NCBI GenBank assembly: GCA_015064585.1
Contig: SVRY01000003.1
Span: forward strand, 1 to 44,771
Direction of reading: 5' to 3'
Length of the DNA stretch: 44,771 nt
Source of the DNA: Oscillospiraceae bacterium
GTDB taxonomy: Bacteria; Bacillota; Clostridia; Oscillospirales; CAG-272
The translations under genes were made by a program, and so were the position numbers. Below are positions 7,034 through 17,113 of the stretch, piece by piece (positions within the stretch are counted from its first letter, which is position 1; each line of letters begins with the position of its first letter). The notes under the pieces were generated by a model that worked only from the letters and a program-made list of their open reading frames with translations, was not told the origin of the DNA and did no database searches.

Positions 7034-8260
7034 ATGAAAGTACTAGTTGTTAATGCAGGAAGTTCTTCTTTGAAGTATCAGCTGTTTGATACCGCTTCCT
7101 ATCAGGTTCTTGCTAAGGGTCTTTGCGACCGTATCGGATTGGAACACAGCACTCTGACACACACCAATTTAATGGGTGAATCTCCCATTAAGAAGTCTGT
7201 GGAAATCGATATGCCCAACCATGCAGTTGCTACCAAGGCTGTTGTAGAATTACTCACCGATAAAGAATTTGGTTGCATCGCCGATATGTCCGAAATCGAA
7301 GCAGTTGGTCACCGCGTAGTGCATGGCGGATATTACTTCTCCGAATCCATGTTGGTAACCCCCGAAGTCATGGAAAAGCTGGAACTCTGCCGTGATTTTG
7401 CTCCTCTTCACACCGGTGCTCACATTCAGGGTATTCACGGTTGCACCGCCGTTATGCCAAATGTTCCCCAGGTATTGGTATTTGACACCGCATTCCACCA
7501 GACCATGCCCCCCAAGGCTTATACCTACGCTGTAGAAAGCGAAGTTGCTAAGAAATACGGTGTTCGCCGTTACGGTGCACACGGCACCTCTCACAGATAC
7601 GTTGCCGGCGAAATGATCAAGATCATGGGCAAAGCAGAAGGCACTAAGATCGTAACCTGCCATTTGGGCAACGGTTCTTCCATTTCTGCTGTAAAAGATG
7701 GCAAAGTACTGGATACCAGCATGGGCTTTACTCCCCTTGCAGGCGTTATCATGGGCTCCAGAACAGGCGATATGGACCCTGCTGTTGTCAGCTATTTGAT
7801 GGACAAACTCTCTATTCCCGCCGAAAAGATCAATGATTACATGAACAAGAAATGCGGTCTGCTGGGTGTTTCCGGCGTTTCTTCCGACCTGCGTGAAGTT
7901 TTTGCAGAAGTAGAAACCGATGCTAACGGCAAAGGCGAAAACGCTAAGCTTGCTATCGAAATTCTGGTTTACGGTATTAAGAAGTACATCGGTGCTTATG
8001 CCGCCGCTATGAACGGTGTAGACGCCATCGTATTCACCGCAGGTATCGGCGAAAACAATGCCGCTATCCGCGAAATGGTTCTTTCCGATATGGATTATCT
8101 GGGTGTTAAGATTGACAAGACTGTCAACGATGCTCCCGAAACCAGAGGTAATCTTACCAAGATCTCCGCTGAGGACTCTAAAGTACTGGCATACTTGATT
8201 CCCACTAACGAAGAACTGGTCATCGCAAAAGATACCGAAAGCATCGTTAGCGCGATGTAA
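7034..8260 (+). CDS. ackA: Acetate kinase
   Basis: Converts acetyl phosphate and ADP to acetate and ATP, the energy-yielding step of acetate fermentation. The 408-residue product is full length and carries all family landmarks: VNAGSSSLKYQLFD at the N-terminus, GHRVVHGG, FDTAFHQTMP, GAHGTSHR with the catalytic His/Arg region, CHLGNGSS, the MGFTPLAG loop, and FTAGIGENN near the C-terminus. GGAGG at 7023-7027 precedes the ATG. Codon use is noticeably more biased than in neighbouring genes, as expected for a highly expressed fermentation enzyme. No phosphotransacetylase gene is in the window. Confidence 0.98.
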   Translation: MKVLVVNAGSSSLKYQLFDTASYQVLAKGLCDRIGLEHSTLTHTNLMGESPIKKSVEIDMPNHAVATKAVVELLTDKEFGCIADMSEIEAVGHRVVHGGYYFSESMLVTPEVMEKLELCRDFAPLHTGAHIQGIHGCTAVMPNVPQVLVFDTAFHQTMPPKAYTYAVESEVAKKYGVRRYGAHGTSHRYVAGEMIKIMGKAEGTKIVTCHLGNGSSISAVKDGKVLDTSMGFTPLAGVIMGSRTGDMDPAVVSYLMDKLSIPAEKINDYMNKKCGLLGVSGVSSDLREVFAEVETDANGKGENAKLAIEILVYGIKKYIGAYAAAMNGVDAIVFTAGIGENNAAIREMVLSDMDYLGVKIDKTVNDAPETRGNLTKISAEDSKVLAYLIPTNEELVIAKDTESIVSAM

Positions 8261-8279
8261 AAAAGTTTTTATTCAGCTC

Positions 8280-8308
8280 TTGACAATTACTAAAATTTGT
8301 GTTATTAT
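8280..8308 (+). promoter_or_regulatory. Promoter of the riboswitch-controlled ATPase
   Basis: TTGACA (8280-8285), 17 bp, TATTAT (8303-8308). Transcription would begin near 8315, at the start of the riboswitch. A second candidate -10, TATAAT at 8306-8311, gives a 20-bp spacer. Confidence 0.8.
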
Positions 8309-8315
8309 AATCGCA

Positions 8316-8400
8316 ATTGAGGGAGTAGTCAGCAGAGCAATCTGTGGACAAGTCAACATTCATGGTCTTCGACCTGGCTTGTATTGAATGACCAGACTCA
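8316..8400 (+). promoter_or_regulatory. yybP-ykoY manganese riboswitch aptamer
   Basis: The conserved core of this class is visible: GAGGGAGTAGT near the 5' end, then a GTCAACAT loop segment (8352-8359) and a helical arm closing in GACCAGACTCA. TGAG (8318-8321) can pair with CTCA (8397-8400) as part of P1. The same CTCA belongs to the terminator stem starting at 8395, so aptamer closure and termination compete. In the known class, Mn2+ binding stabilises the aptamer and turns the gene on. The downstream gene is a P-type cation ATPase, one of the usual yybP-ykoY clients. Confidence 0.85.
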
Positions 8401-8440
8401 TGGGCAGAACAGTTTTTCTGTCCATGGGTCTTTTTGTTTT
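8395..8440 (+). terminator. Riboswitch-controlled terminator
   Basis: A 14-bp stem, GACTCATGGGCAGA with TCTGTCCATGGGTC, is followed by TTTTTGTTTTT. It lies about 90 bases before the ATPase start and overlaps the 3' strand of the aptamer P1, so it is the expression platform. Confidence 0.9.
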
Positions 8441-8527
8441 TCTGTCAATTGGCAAAAGAACACAAAAGCAGTCATACAATGGGATTGTACGCATCATACT
8501 ACAGAAAGAAAGGAAAAGGAGATAACT

Positions 8528-11170
8528 ATGAAGTTCTATAACGAAACCATTGAAAAAGTACTGGCAAGCACAAACAGCACCCCTACGGGATTATCTGCGA
8601 ATGAGGCATCCAAAAGACTGAATGAAAACGGAAAAAACAAATTGGCACAAGCAAAAAAAGACTCCATCATAAAGCAGTTCTTTAAACAGCTTGCTGATCC
8701 AATGATCATCATCCTTCTTGTGGCAGCTGCCATCAGCGGCGTACTTGCCGCCATTGAGGGGGAGGGCTTTACCGATGTTATCATTATTTTAGCGGTCGTA
8801 ATTTTCAATGCCGTTCTTGGTGTATATCAAGAAAACAAAGCGGAAAAAGCCATTGAAGCATTACAGGAAATGGCAGCGGCAACCAGCAAAGTATACAGGG
8901 ACGGTGAATTGACCATTCTTCGCAGCGAAGATCTCGTGGTGGGGGATGTAGTATTGCTTGAGGCAGGAGATGCGGTCCCTGCTGACGGCAGACTCATCGA
9001 AAACGCAAGTTTGAAGATCGAAGAAGCGGCATTGACCGGTGAATCGGTACCTGTCAATAAGTTTATCGATCTGATCAATCTCAAGGATCCGGGTAGTGAA
9101 ATTCCCCTGGGAGATCGCAGTAACATGGTATACATGGGCTCAACCGTGGTATACGGCAGAGGTCTTGCAGTCATAACTGCTACAGGCATGGATACCGAAA
9201 TGGGCAAGATCGCCAATGCACTGGTAAAGGCAGAGGAAGGTCAAACGCCTTTACAAAGAAAACTCAGCCAGCTTTCAAAACTGCTGACCTGGTTGGTCCT
9301 TGGTATTTGCGTAATTATTTTCGGCGTACAGATTGCACGTGCAGGAGGAGTAAATTTTGAAACCATTCTGGATTCCTTCATGGTTGCCGTTTCGCTTGCA
9401 GTTGCGGCAATTCCGGAAGGACTTGCTGCAGTTGTAACGGTAGTGCTTTCTATCGGCGTTGGAAATATGTCAAAGCGAAACGCCATTATTCGAAAACTGA
9501 CTGCGGTGGAAACACTAGGATGTGCACAAATCATTTGTTCAGACAAAACAGGCACGCTGACCCAAAATAAAATGACTGTAGTGGAGTCCTTTACCAAAGA
9601 TGAAAACCGCCTTGCCGTTGGAATGGCTCTCTGTTCAGACGCTGAGCTTGCCGAAGACGGCAGCGTAACAGGTGAACCTACCGAGGCTGCACTAGTTACC
9701 TTTGCCAACAAACTGGGTTTTCCCAAAGGACAGCTCAAAGCAAAATTCCCCCGCATGGGCGAAGCGCCTTTTGATTCCGAACGTAAAATGATGTCCTCTG
9801 TCAACAGGGTCAACTCACACTATATTCAGTACACCAAAGGTGCGCCCGATGTGGTACTGGATCGTTGTACCCATTACTTGAGTGACGGTATTCCGGTTCT
9901 CATGACCGAACAGTACAAAAATGAAATCTTACGCGCCAATAAAAACATGGCAGACCGAGCTTTGCGTGTACTGGCATGCGCGGAACGTTACTATACTTCC
10001 CTTCCCGTATCCTTTGAACCCGACGCATTGGAAAAAGAAATGTGCTTTACAGGTCTTGTAGCTATGATCGACCCTGTCAGACCTGAAGTAAAAGATGCGA
10101 TTGCTCAGTGCCGCAGTGCAGGTATCCGTCCCATCATGATCACAGGTGACCATGTGGATACCGCCACTGCCATTGCCAATGAATTAGGCATTTTGGAGGG
10201 TGATGCAGTCGCTATCACAGGTACCGAACTGAATCAAATGGATGATGCGGAGTTTGAAAGTAAATTCCGAAATATTTCGGTGTATGCACGTGTGCAGCCC
10301 GAACACAAAACAAGAATTGTCAATGCCTGGCGCAAAGCAGGCTATGTCACCGCAATGACCGGTGACGGTGTGAACGATGCCCCTTCCATCAAATCCGCTG
10401 ATATTGGTGTAGGCATGGGTATTACAGGTACCGATGTTACCAAAAACGTAGCTGATATGGTACTGGCAGACGATAACTTTGCCACCATTGTGGGCGCTGT
10501 GGAAGAAGGGCGAAGAATTTACGACAATATCCGTAAAGCAATCCAGTTTTTGCTCGGCTCCAACATCTCTGAGGTTATCAGCATTTTTGTGGCTACTCTG
10601 CTTGGATTCACCATCCTTCACCCAGTACATCTACTCTGGATCAATCTGGTAACAGACTCCTTCCCCGCTTTTGCGCTCGGTATGGAAAAAGCGGAGCCGG
10701 GCATCATGGAACGAAAACCTCGCTCAGCTAAAGCCGGTGTTTTCTCAGGCGGTATGGGTATTGATATCGCCTATCAGGGCATTACCGTTTCGATTCTTGT
10801 TCTGCTTTCCTATTTTATCGGTCACTATATAGAATCGGGTGTTTGGGAAATTGCCAACAGCCAAAACGGTGTGACCATGGCATTCCTTACCATGTCTATG
10901 GCTGAGATTTTCCACAGTTTCAATATGCGTTCACAAAGAAGCAGTATATTCAGCCTTGGATCCCACAATAAAACATTGTGGCTGGCAGCAATTGCTGCGT
11001 TGGTAGCAACCACCGCTGTTTGCGAAATTTCTTTCCTTGCAAATGCCTTTGGCTTTACCGGTGTTGGATTTGTACAATATGCAATTGCCTTGGGTCTTGG
11101 CGCATTGATTATTCCGATCGTTGAGTTCATTAAATTCCTGCAAAGAAAATTCACTCGGTATGATCAATAA
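8528..11170 (+). CDS. P2A-type cation-transporting ATPase, probable Mn2+ exporter
   Basis: ATP-driven cation pump of the SERCA/PMR1 type, 880 residues. All catalytic motifs are intact: LTGES in the actuator domain, phosphorylated Asp in DKTGTLT (Asp 339), TKGAPD in the nucleotide-binding domain, and TGDGVNDAP at the hinge. Membrane motifs AIPEGL (M4), SNISEV (M5) and NLVTD (M6) carry the expected cation ligands. The frame opens at 8384 inside the terminator, but ATG 8528 has AAAGGAG upstream and is the real start. The family annotation would be calcium transport; the Mn2+ riboswitch in front argues for manganese efflux, as known for Lactococcus and Streptococcus relatives. A hairpin terminator lies downstream. 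Confidence 0.95.
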   Translation: MKFYNETIEKVLASTNSTPTGLSANEASKRLNENGKNKLAQAKKDSIIKQFFKQLADPMIIILLVAAAISGVLAAIEGEGFTDVIIILAVVIFNAVLGVYQENKAEKAIEALQEMAAATSKVYRDGELTILRSEDLVVGDVVLLEAGDAVPADGRLIENASLKIEEAALTGESVPVNKFIDLINLKDPGSEIPLGDRSNMVYMGSTVVYGRGLAVITATGMDTEMGKIANALVKAEEGQTPLQRKLSQLSKLLTWLVLGICVIIFGVQIARAGGVNFETILDSFMVAVSLAVAAIPEGLAAVVTVVLSIGVGNMSKRNAIIRKLTAVETLGCAQIICSDKTGTLTQNKMTVVESFTKDENRLAVGMALCSDAELAEDGSVTGEPTEAALVTFANKLGFPKGQLKAKFPRMGEAPFDSERKMMSSVNRVNSHYIQYTKGAPDVVLDRCTHYLSDGIPVLMTEQYKNEILRANKNMADRALRVLACAERYYTSLPVSFEPDALEKEMCFTGLVAMIDPVRPEVKDAIAQCRSAGIRPIMITGDHVDTATAIANELGILEGDAVAITGTELNQMDDAEFESKFRNISVYARVQPEHKTRIVNAWRKAGYVTAMTGDGVNDAPSIKSADIGVGMGITGTDVTKNVADMVLADDNFATIVGAVEEGRRIYDNIRKAIQFLLGSNISEVISIFVATLLGFTILHPVHLLWINLVTDSFPAFALGMEKAEPGIMERKPRSAKAGVFSGGMGIDIAYQGITVSILVLLSYFIGHYIESGVWEIANSQNGVTMAFLTMSMAEIFHSFNMRSQRSSIFSLGSHNKTLWLAAIAALVATTAVCEISFLANAFGFTGVGFVQYAIALGLGALIIPIVEFIKFLQRKFTRYDQ

Positions 11171-11245
11171 ATACTTCAAGATTTTGATAATACAACACTT
11201 TAACCCGGTATAATCTTGAGAAAACCGGTTCGCTTTTGAATACCA

Positions 11246-11309
11246 AAAAATTCCACCCGCTTTGAACATTCCGTAAAAACGGACATTGAACAAGCGAGTG
11301 GAATTTTAA
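11246..11309. terminator. Long bidirectional terminator between two convergent ATPase genes
   Basis: The outer stem pairs AATTCCACCCGCTT with AAGCGAGTGGAATT (one G-T pair). An inner CCGT/ACGG hairpin with AAAA loop closes it, with imperfect pairing between. A and T runs flank both sides. A smaller hairpin (AACCCGGT / ACCGGTT) lies just before it at 11201-11230. Confidence 0.8.
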
Positions 11310-11318
11310 TTAATCAAA

Positions 11319-14114
11319 TTAATTTTTGCTTTTTCCTTTCTTGGGGCGTTCTTTACAGAATTTATATATTTCCATAAGGACAAGCGTGCCCACCGCAGGA
11401 ATAAACATCAAAAAATAACCAAATGTTCCGACAGACTGGATATTGAATATTGCGCCGAAATTGGGAAGGCGGAACACCAGCACAATAAACAGAACGCCAA
11501 GAATAGCCGTAAGCAGATATACCATATTGACACGAACGCCTCTGCCGGCAAAAAACGGCGGATTGGAAATGGACAGCAGCACCGTTAATTGAGTGATCAG
11601 AAAAGAAATGAATACCAAAGTGCTTTGCGCTTCCACGGAAATTCCCGCTATGAACAGGCGTGCAATGAATAGCATCAAAACTGATAGACCGCCCCAGGCA
11701 AATCCAATCAAAATAATGGGAAACTGTCGAACGGGCAGAAGCGAAAGCTTTTTTTCGTAATCGTTTCGATCAATCAGAACCATCGGATCAGAGCGCATAA
11801 AGCCAATAGTAAACATCGCCAATAGGTCTGTTATTAAACCTGTAAACAGCATTTGATGGGGTTGCAACAGTACCGAATCGGTAAAGGTAGCAAGCAGTAC
11901 AAAAAAGAACCGCGTGGAAAGAGTCAACAGCAAATAGCAAACAGCGCGATAAATATTGAGATAGATCGCTTTGGACGAAGCAATAGCATCAACCAGCGCA
12001 TTAAAGCCGCCCTTTCCTTGTCGATCCGGCTTAGATAAAGCCACATCAGAGATGAATTTCAAGGCTTCGCATCCATTTCTGCCGCTATCTCTGGCACTTT
12101 TGGACAGTAGCGGCATATTATCCGATGTGCATTCTACACCACCCTTAGCGGCGTGACCAGACAGTGTTACTACTTCCGCAAAGCCCACATCCGCATCGCG
12201 TATAAGGGCAACATCATCCAATTTTCTGCCAAGCACACCAATCTCATAGCCATAATCCTCTTTGAGCCAACGCATAATATGGCGCAGTTGCGCATTGTTC
12301 AAACCTTCGTATACGTTGTAAATAGACAGATTGGCCCGTATCATATCCTCTTTCATTTGAGAAAGCTGGATAATGGAAATCGCTTCTTCATCATGGGAAG
12401 TAATTCCCAGCGTTTTAGCAAGTGATCGATTACTTTCTGATATATCGGAAGAATACATAATCACTCGAATGCCTGCGTTTTGGCATCGTTTAACATTTTT
12501 AGCTGCCTCAGGTAACATCGGCTCTTCGATGCAAATAAAGCCTTCAAAGGTCAGATCATTTTGACAAGCCGCCAATCTGCGCAGATTGTTATAGGGAGAA
12601 GGTCTTGTGGCAACTGCCACTACGCGATAGTTTTCTCTCATTAAACGGTTTGCTTCAAACATCAGTTCACTGCGCCGTTTTTGAGTGATCGGTACAATAT
12701 TTCCTTCTTTTTTACAGGTGGTACAATTCACAAGGATTTGTTTTACATCTCCTCGCAAAGCCAGTCGATAGCCGATACCGTCCCGAAAAAGTGTGGTGGC
12801 AAATCTGCTTTCTCTTCCAAAACCGATATGCTCTACCATCGGATAATCATTGTCCAAACGCTTGTCATACAGTGAGCACAAACGTGCGGCACGGATGATG
12901 GATTCTTCCTCGGGTGTATATACATTGTTAGCGCTGATATTATTGCTGACCAATTTTCCCGCACCGTAAAGCCCTGTGGAAATCAATGCGTAGCGTAAAG
13001 TTTCGGTCATAGAACGGCTGGGGCGCGGATCGTGTACCGAATACAAGGTAGTATCCGAATACACAAAGCTCAGCTTCATTTCCTTTTCAATAAACAAGCT
13101 TTCCTTGGGAATCAGCAAACAATCTATCTGCTTTATACGTTCGATGGCAGACGCATTTTTTATAACCGATCCCGCATTGATTCGTTGAAACTGTCTGATT
13201 GAGCCGAAAATACCAAGCGAAATGATAATATATGCAAATGCGGTATACAACTCAGACATAGAGGATACAGCTTGCGATAAAGTAATCAAAAACACATCAA
13301 ATATACTGCGTCCTGATGAAAAATAGAAATTCATGAGGGTCAGCACAAATACAAGTCCAATGGATACCAGACTGGCAACACTGGAATATCTCTGCAAGCG
13401 ATTGATAATATTTAATTTATCATGGTTGGCAATAGTGGGATTCTTCTTAAGCGTACAAACCAGTGTTGCCGCTCCCACATCACAAACCACCGCTCTGGCG
13501 CGACCCTCTGCCACAATAGTGGACGCATAGATCATATTTACACGATCTTTGATCGAAAGGTTACGTGCGTCTTTAAAATCAGCGCGTTTGTGTGTTGGTC
13601 CTGCCGTGTCGTATAAATTGCTTTCCAACATGACCAGGCTTTCAGATTCAATCAAGCGCGCATCACAAGGAATAATATCGCCTGCCGAAACCAAAATAAT
13701 ATCGCCTCGTACCAGTTCTTCTTCCCTCACCAAATACAGTTTTCCGTCGCGCACCACCTTTGCCGTCGGCAAAGATTGAGCCGCAGCCTCTTCCAGTATC
13801 CTCTGTGAGCGAATGAAAGATACAATAGAGATTGTATAATTAACCGCTAAGATACCCAATATGACAAATGCCGAATGATTTTCTTCAAATATGGCAGCCG
13901 CTGCCGCTGCCAAGAACAGCAGAATTGCAGTAAGGTCGGTAACTACGTGCCTAAGATAGCTTTTAAAAGATGCCTTGGAAATTGGATAGATCACATTCTT
14001 TCCGGCGGCACGCAAACGTGTCAGCGCTTCCTTTTGAGAAAGCCCTGACCGTACGTTGGTATGCAGTTTTTCTGTCAGCTCTTCAACCGAGCAATCGTAC
14101 CACCTGTTTTTCAA
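11319..14114 (-). CDS. P-type ATPase homologue lacking all catalytic motifs (pseudoenzyme)
   Basis: 931 residues, co-linear with P2-type ATPases from the N-terminal cation-ATPase domain to the last membrane helices, yet every catalytic site is changed. The phosphorylation loop DKTGT is PKESL (about 336-340), with no aspartate. LTGES is LYDTA (about 167-171). PEGL of M4 is SELY. KGAPD is RGDVK. TGDGVNDAP is LGRKLDDVA (about 628-636). The reading frame is intact and full length, so this is not a random pseudogene. It starts with TTG 14112-14114 behind GGAGG, 11 bp after the Clp ATPase gene. A structural, sensing or regulatory membrane role is inferred. It cannot work as a classical phosphoenzyme pump. 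Confidence 0.85.
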   Translation of the reverse strand: MKNRWYDCSVEELTEKLHTNVRSGLSQKEALTRLRAAGKNVIYPISKASFKSYLRHVVTDLTAILLFLAAAAAAIFEENHSAFVILGILAVNYTISIVSFIRSQRILEEAAAQSLPTAKVVRDGKLYLVREEELVRGDIILVSAGDIIPCDARLIESESLVMLESNLYDTAGPTHKRADFKDARNLSIKDRVNMIYASTIVAEGRARAVVCDVGAATLVCTLKKNPTIANHDKLNIINRLQRYSSVASLVSIGLVFVLTLMNFYFSSGRSIFDVFLITLSQAVSSMSELYTAFAYIIISLGIFGSIRQFQRINAGSVIKNASAIERIKQIDCLLIPKESLFIEKEMKLSFVYSDTTLYSVHDPRPSRSMTETLRYALISTGLYGAGKLVSNNISANNVYTPEEESIIRAARLCSLYDKRLDNDYPMVEHIGFGRESRFATTLFRDGIGYRLALRGDVKQILVNCTTCKKEGNIVPITQKRRSELMFEANRLMRENYRVVAVATRPSPYNNLRRLAACQNDLTFEGFICIEEPMLPEAAKNVKRCQNAGIRVIMYSSDISESNRSLAKTLGITSHDEEAISIIQLSQMKEDMIRANLSIYNVYEGLNNAQLRHIMRWLKEDYGYEIGVLGRKLDDVALIRDADVGFAEVVTLSGHAAKGGVECTSDNMPLLSKSARDSGRNGCEALKFISDVALSKPDRQGKGGFNALVDAIASSKAIYLNIYRAVCYLLLTLSTRFFFVLLATFTDSVLLQPHQMLFTGLITDLLAMFTIGFMRSDPMVLIDRNDYEKKLSLLPVRQFPIILIGFAWGGLSVLMLFIARLFIAGISVEAQSTLVFISFLITQLTVLLSISNPPFFAGRGVRVNMVYLLTAILGVLFIVLVFRLPNFGAIFNIQSVGTFGYFLMFIPAVGTLVLMEIYKFCKERPKKGKSKN

Positions 14115-14125
14115 TGTTCCTCCAG

Positions 14126-16426
14126 TTAAATACAGCGAATGGACAACTTTTTGCTATCAACATCACCGTCAAGGGTAATCATGGAAATAGCGTTATCATA
14201 ACTACCGATGATCTCTGCGGCAATCACATCTTCTACATGCTTTTGAATATATCGGCGCATATTGCGGGCTCCGTATTTTGCAGAGAAAGAATTTTCGGCA
14301 ATCACGGAAATAGCGGCATTGGTATAATGCAATTTAACGCCGTGCTCCGACAACACTTCGCGCAACTGATCGATCATAATTTTGGCGATTTCATTAAAGT
14401 TATCCTTATCCAGTGCACGGAAGGTAATAATTTCATCCACACGGTTTAAAAATTCAGGCCGCAAGAATTCCTCAAGTGCGCGCATGGTCTTTTCTTTAGA
14501 CTGTTCCAGTGCTGTCATACCAAAGCCCAACGGAGCGCTTGCCATGGTGGAACCGGCATTGGTAGTCATTACAATTACCGTGTTTTCAAAGTTAACTGTT
14601 CTGCCCTGTGCATCGGTGATGCGTCCATCATCAAGAATCTGAAGCAGTACATTCAACACATCAGGATGTGCTTTTTCAATCTCATCAAACAAAACCACCG
14701 AATAAGGTTTACGGCGTATTTTTTCTGTCAACTGCCCTGCATCATCATATCCTACATATCCGGGAGGAGCACCAATAATGCGCGAAACAGAGTGTTTCTC
14801 CATAAATTCGGTCATATCCAAGCGGATAAGTGTTTCCGGAGAACTGAATAAATCCGAGGCAAGGGTCTTGACAAGCTCGGTTTTACCCACACCTGTGGGA
14901 CCTGCAAAAATGAAAGAGACCGGTTTTCTCTTATAAGAAATACCTGCACGGCTACGTTTAATGGCACGCACCACGGCATCCACTGCTTCATCCTGACCGA
15001 TAATATGGGCACGAATACGGTCAGATAGTTTTTCAATCCGCTCATATTCCATTTCCGTAATATTGCTGGCAGGAATCCCTGTCCAAATTTCAATCACAGC
15101 AGCAAGCGATTCCAAAGTCAGTTTTACCTTTTCTTTTTCTTCGCGCAGTTTTGCAATCTGCGTTTGCTCAACAATGCTTCTCTGCTTCAAATCAGCCAAT
15201 TGCTTGTAATGCTCTTCCACTGCATCTTGCTCGGGCGTATGGCTTTCCAATTCTTCCTGCATGTGACTTGTAACAAGAGCTTTTTCCTCCCAATCGGCAA
15301 GTTCATTGATGCACGGTGAATTGAGAGCCTGATACGAGCAGGCTTCGTCAAGCAGATCGATTGCCTTATCGGGCAAGAAACGATCGGTAATATAGCGTTC
15401 GGAAAGCACCACCGCGCGGCGGATCACGCCGTCCGGAATAGCGATTCCATGGAAATTTTCATAGTATTTTTTAATTCCCAGAAGGATCTGCACCGTGGAT
15501 TCCACTGAAGGTTCATCCACAATGATGGGTTGAAATCTGCGTTCCAGAGCCGCATCCTTTTCAATATACTTACGGTACTCGGCAAGAGTTGTGGCTCCGA
15601 TTACCTGAATCTCACCGCGAGAAAGAGCGGGTTTCAATATATTGGCAGCATTCATACCGCCTTCTGCATCCCCGGCACCCACAATGGTGTGAACCTCATC
15701 GATCACAAGGATGATATTACCAAGCGACTTCACCTCTTCAATCAAGCCCTTGATACGCGTTTCAAACTGACCTCTGAACTGTGTTCCTGCCACAAGACTG
15801 GTCAAATCGAGAAGGTGTACTTCTTTATTTTTGAGTTTATACGGTACATCCCCTGAGGCAATTTTAGAAGCAAGCGCTTCGGCAATGGCAGTCTTACCCA
15901 CACCCGGCTCACCGATCAAACAGGGATTATTCTTTTGACGGCGACACAAAATCTGCATTACGCGCGCCAATTCCCTTTCTCTACCGACAATATTATCCAG
16001 TTTACCTGCTTTTGCTTTGTCAGTCAGATTCTCACAGTACATTGAGAGGAATTTTTTATTCTTTTCCTCTTTCTTCTTATTCTTTTCTTTTTTTTCGGGT
16101 TCTTTATCGCTGCCTTGAGCAGAACTTGACTGATCGCGCATTAACGACCCGAACAGTTTATTAAAGTCGATGGGCGGGGTCTTTCCCTGGCTGTCATCGT
16201 CAGAATCTTCTTCTGCCATTGTTTCCATTAAACCTTGCATCTCCATGTCCATACGGTCAAGATCATCGGCAGAAATACCCATTTTTTCCATGATGTCGTC
16301 CACGGGTTTTAACCCCATTTCTTTGGCACACCGCAGACAAATGCCCTCATTAATGGTTTGATCTCCTTCCATGCGGGAGATAAAAACAACAGCGGGTCGT
16401 TTTTTACATCTGGCACACATTTTCAT
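14126..16426 (-). CDS. clpE: ClpE-like AAA+ ATPase with N-terminal zinc finger (Clp protease ATP-binding subunit)
   Basis: Protein unfoldase that feeds substrates to ClpP. The 766-residue product starts with a four-cysteine zinc finger (CARC at 4-7, CLRC at 30-33), as in ClpE, followed by an acidic and then a lysine-rich linker (about 75-125) instead of a classical N-domain. The first AAA+ domain has GEPGVGKT and [12 protein letters not shown], then a short coiled-coil middle domain, then the second AAA+ domain with GPTGVGKT and LFDEIEKAH. An LGF tripeptide (APLGFGM) sits where ClpP-binding loops occur. ATG 16424-16426 is chosen because GAGG lies about 10 bases upstream; the ORF extends five codons further. 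The gene is read with cvpA and the P-type homologue. Confidence 0.9.
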   Translation of the reverse strand: MKMCARCKKRPAVVFISRMEGDQTINEGICLRCAKEMGLKPVDDIMEKMGISADDLDRMDMEMQGLMETMAEEDSDDDSQGKTPPIDFNKLFGSLMRDQSSSAQGSDKEPEKKEKNKKKEEKNKKFLSMYCENLTDKAKAGKLDNIVGRERELARVMQILCRRQKNNPCLIGEPGVGKTAIAEALASKIASGDVPYKLKNKEVHLLDLTSLVAGTQFRGQFETRIKGLIEEVKSLGNIILVIDEVHTIVGAGDAEGGMNAANILKPALSRGEIQVIGATTLAEYRKYIEKDAALERRFQPIIVDEPSVESTVQILLGIKKYYENFHGIAIPDGVIRRAVVLSERYITDRFLPDKAIDLLDEACSYQALNSPCINELADWEEKALVTSHMQEELESHTPEQDAVEEHYKQLADLKQRSIVEQTQIAKLREEKEKVKLTLESLAAVIEIWTGIPASNITEMEYERIEKLSDRIRAHIIGQDEAVDAVVRAIKRSRAGISYKRKPVSFIFAGPTGVGKTELVKTLASDLFSSPETLIRLDMTEFMEKHSVSRIIGAPPGYVGYDDAGQLTEKIRRKPYSVVLFDEIEKAHPDVLNVLLQILDDGRITDAQGRTVNFENTVIVMTTNAGSTMASAPLGFGMTALEQSKEKTMRALEEFLRPEFLNRVDEIITFRALDKDNFNEIAKIMIDQLREVLSEHGVKLHYTNAAISVIAENSFSAKYGARNMRRYIQKHVEDVIAAEIIGSYDNAISMITLDGDVDSKKLSIRCI

Positions 16427-16522
16427 ATCGTAATACCTCATACCGCACCGCGTGCGGGGAAATAGCGAATTTAAATTTTTGGGGGTGGCTCATTTGCCGT
16501 GAACCACCTCCTACACATACTA

Positions 16523-17062
16523 TTAAATGAACAGCTCAGCAAGCTTTTTGGCAACCAACTCAAGCAGAGAATGATTTTCAACAAACTTAATTAAAATCGT
16601 ATCGGCAACAGCAGTCGAAATCGAACTAACAGCTAAGCCGGCAATATTCAGCAGATAAATAAACAAGGTAACATTGAAGTAACCCACAAAAGCACCGAGA
16701 ATGACACACACGATCTTGTTGATCACACCCAAAACAGGAATCTTGTTTACAAAACCATTGATCAACTTGAAAATCCATGCGATAATATACAGAACGATCA
16801 TGGAAAGAACAAACAAAATGACAAAAGCAAGAGCGTACTTCACAACACCCTGCAGCATTTCGTTATCCTTGATCATGTTTGCAGCAGCTTTATTAAACAG
16901 CGGACCAACGGTCTTAGCACCGGTTGCGGCAACGATCAAAGAAAGAAGAGGTGCCATTTTTTTAATGATTTTATTCATAAAACCATTCTTCAGAGCGGAA
17001 ATAGCACACATTGCGATAATGATAAGCGCGATGACATCCAAAACGATAGACAAAATAGACAT
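16523..17062 (-). CDS. CvpA family membrane protein
   Basis: 179 residues with about four transmembrane helices (roughly 3-24, 32-50, 72-98 and 110-140), matching CvpA/colicin V production family proteins. ALKNGFMNKIIKK after helix 1 is the usual short basic segment. Its biochemical role is not established; family members are linked to envelope homeostasis. It has an AAGGAG site eight bases before ATG. It stands between the DUF5711 gene and the Clp gene. The 96-base gap after it contains an imperfect GGTGGTTCA/TGAGCCACC hairpin without a clear U tract. Confidence 0.85.
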   Translation of the reverse strand: MSILSIVLDVIALIIIAMCAISALKNGFMNKIIKKMAPLLSLIVAATGAKTVGPLFNKAAANMIKDNEMLQGVVKYALAFVILFVLSMIVLYIIAWIFKLINGFVNKIPVLGVINKIVCVILGAFVGYFNVTLFIYLLNIAGLAVSSISTAVADTILIKFVENHSLLELVAKKLAELFI

Positions 17063-17113
17063 AGTAGATTCTCCTTCTTCATTTTTTAATAAAATTGTTA
17101 TATAAATTTTGCA

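Noticed and set aside
8384-8527. N-terminal extension of the cation ATPase
   Set aside because: It would be coded by the riboswitch terminator; ATG 8528 has the only good ribosome binding site and fits the family start.
8528-14114. The two P-type ATPases as a recent tandem duplication
   Set aside because: They are in opposite orientation and differ throughout, including every catalytic motif, so any duplication is ancient.
16440-16522. Terminator between cvpA and the Clp gene
   Set aside because: The GGTGGTTCA/TGAGCCACC hairpin is followed on the minus strand by C and A runs rather than T, so termination is unlikely; it was left as a note.
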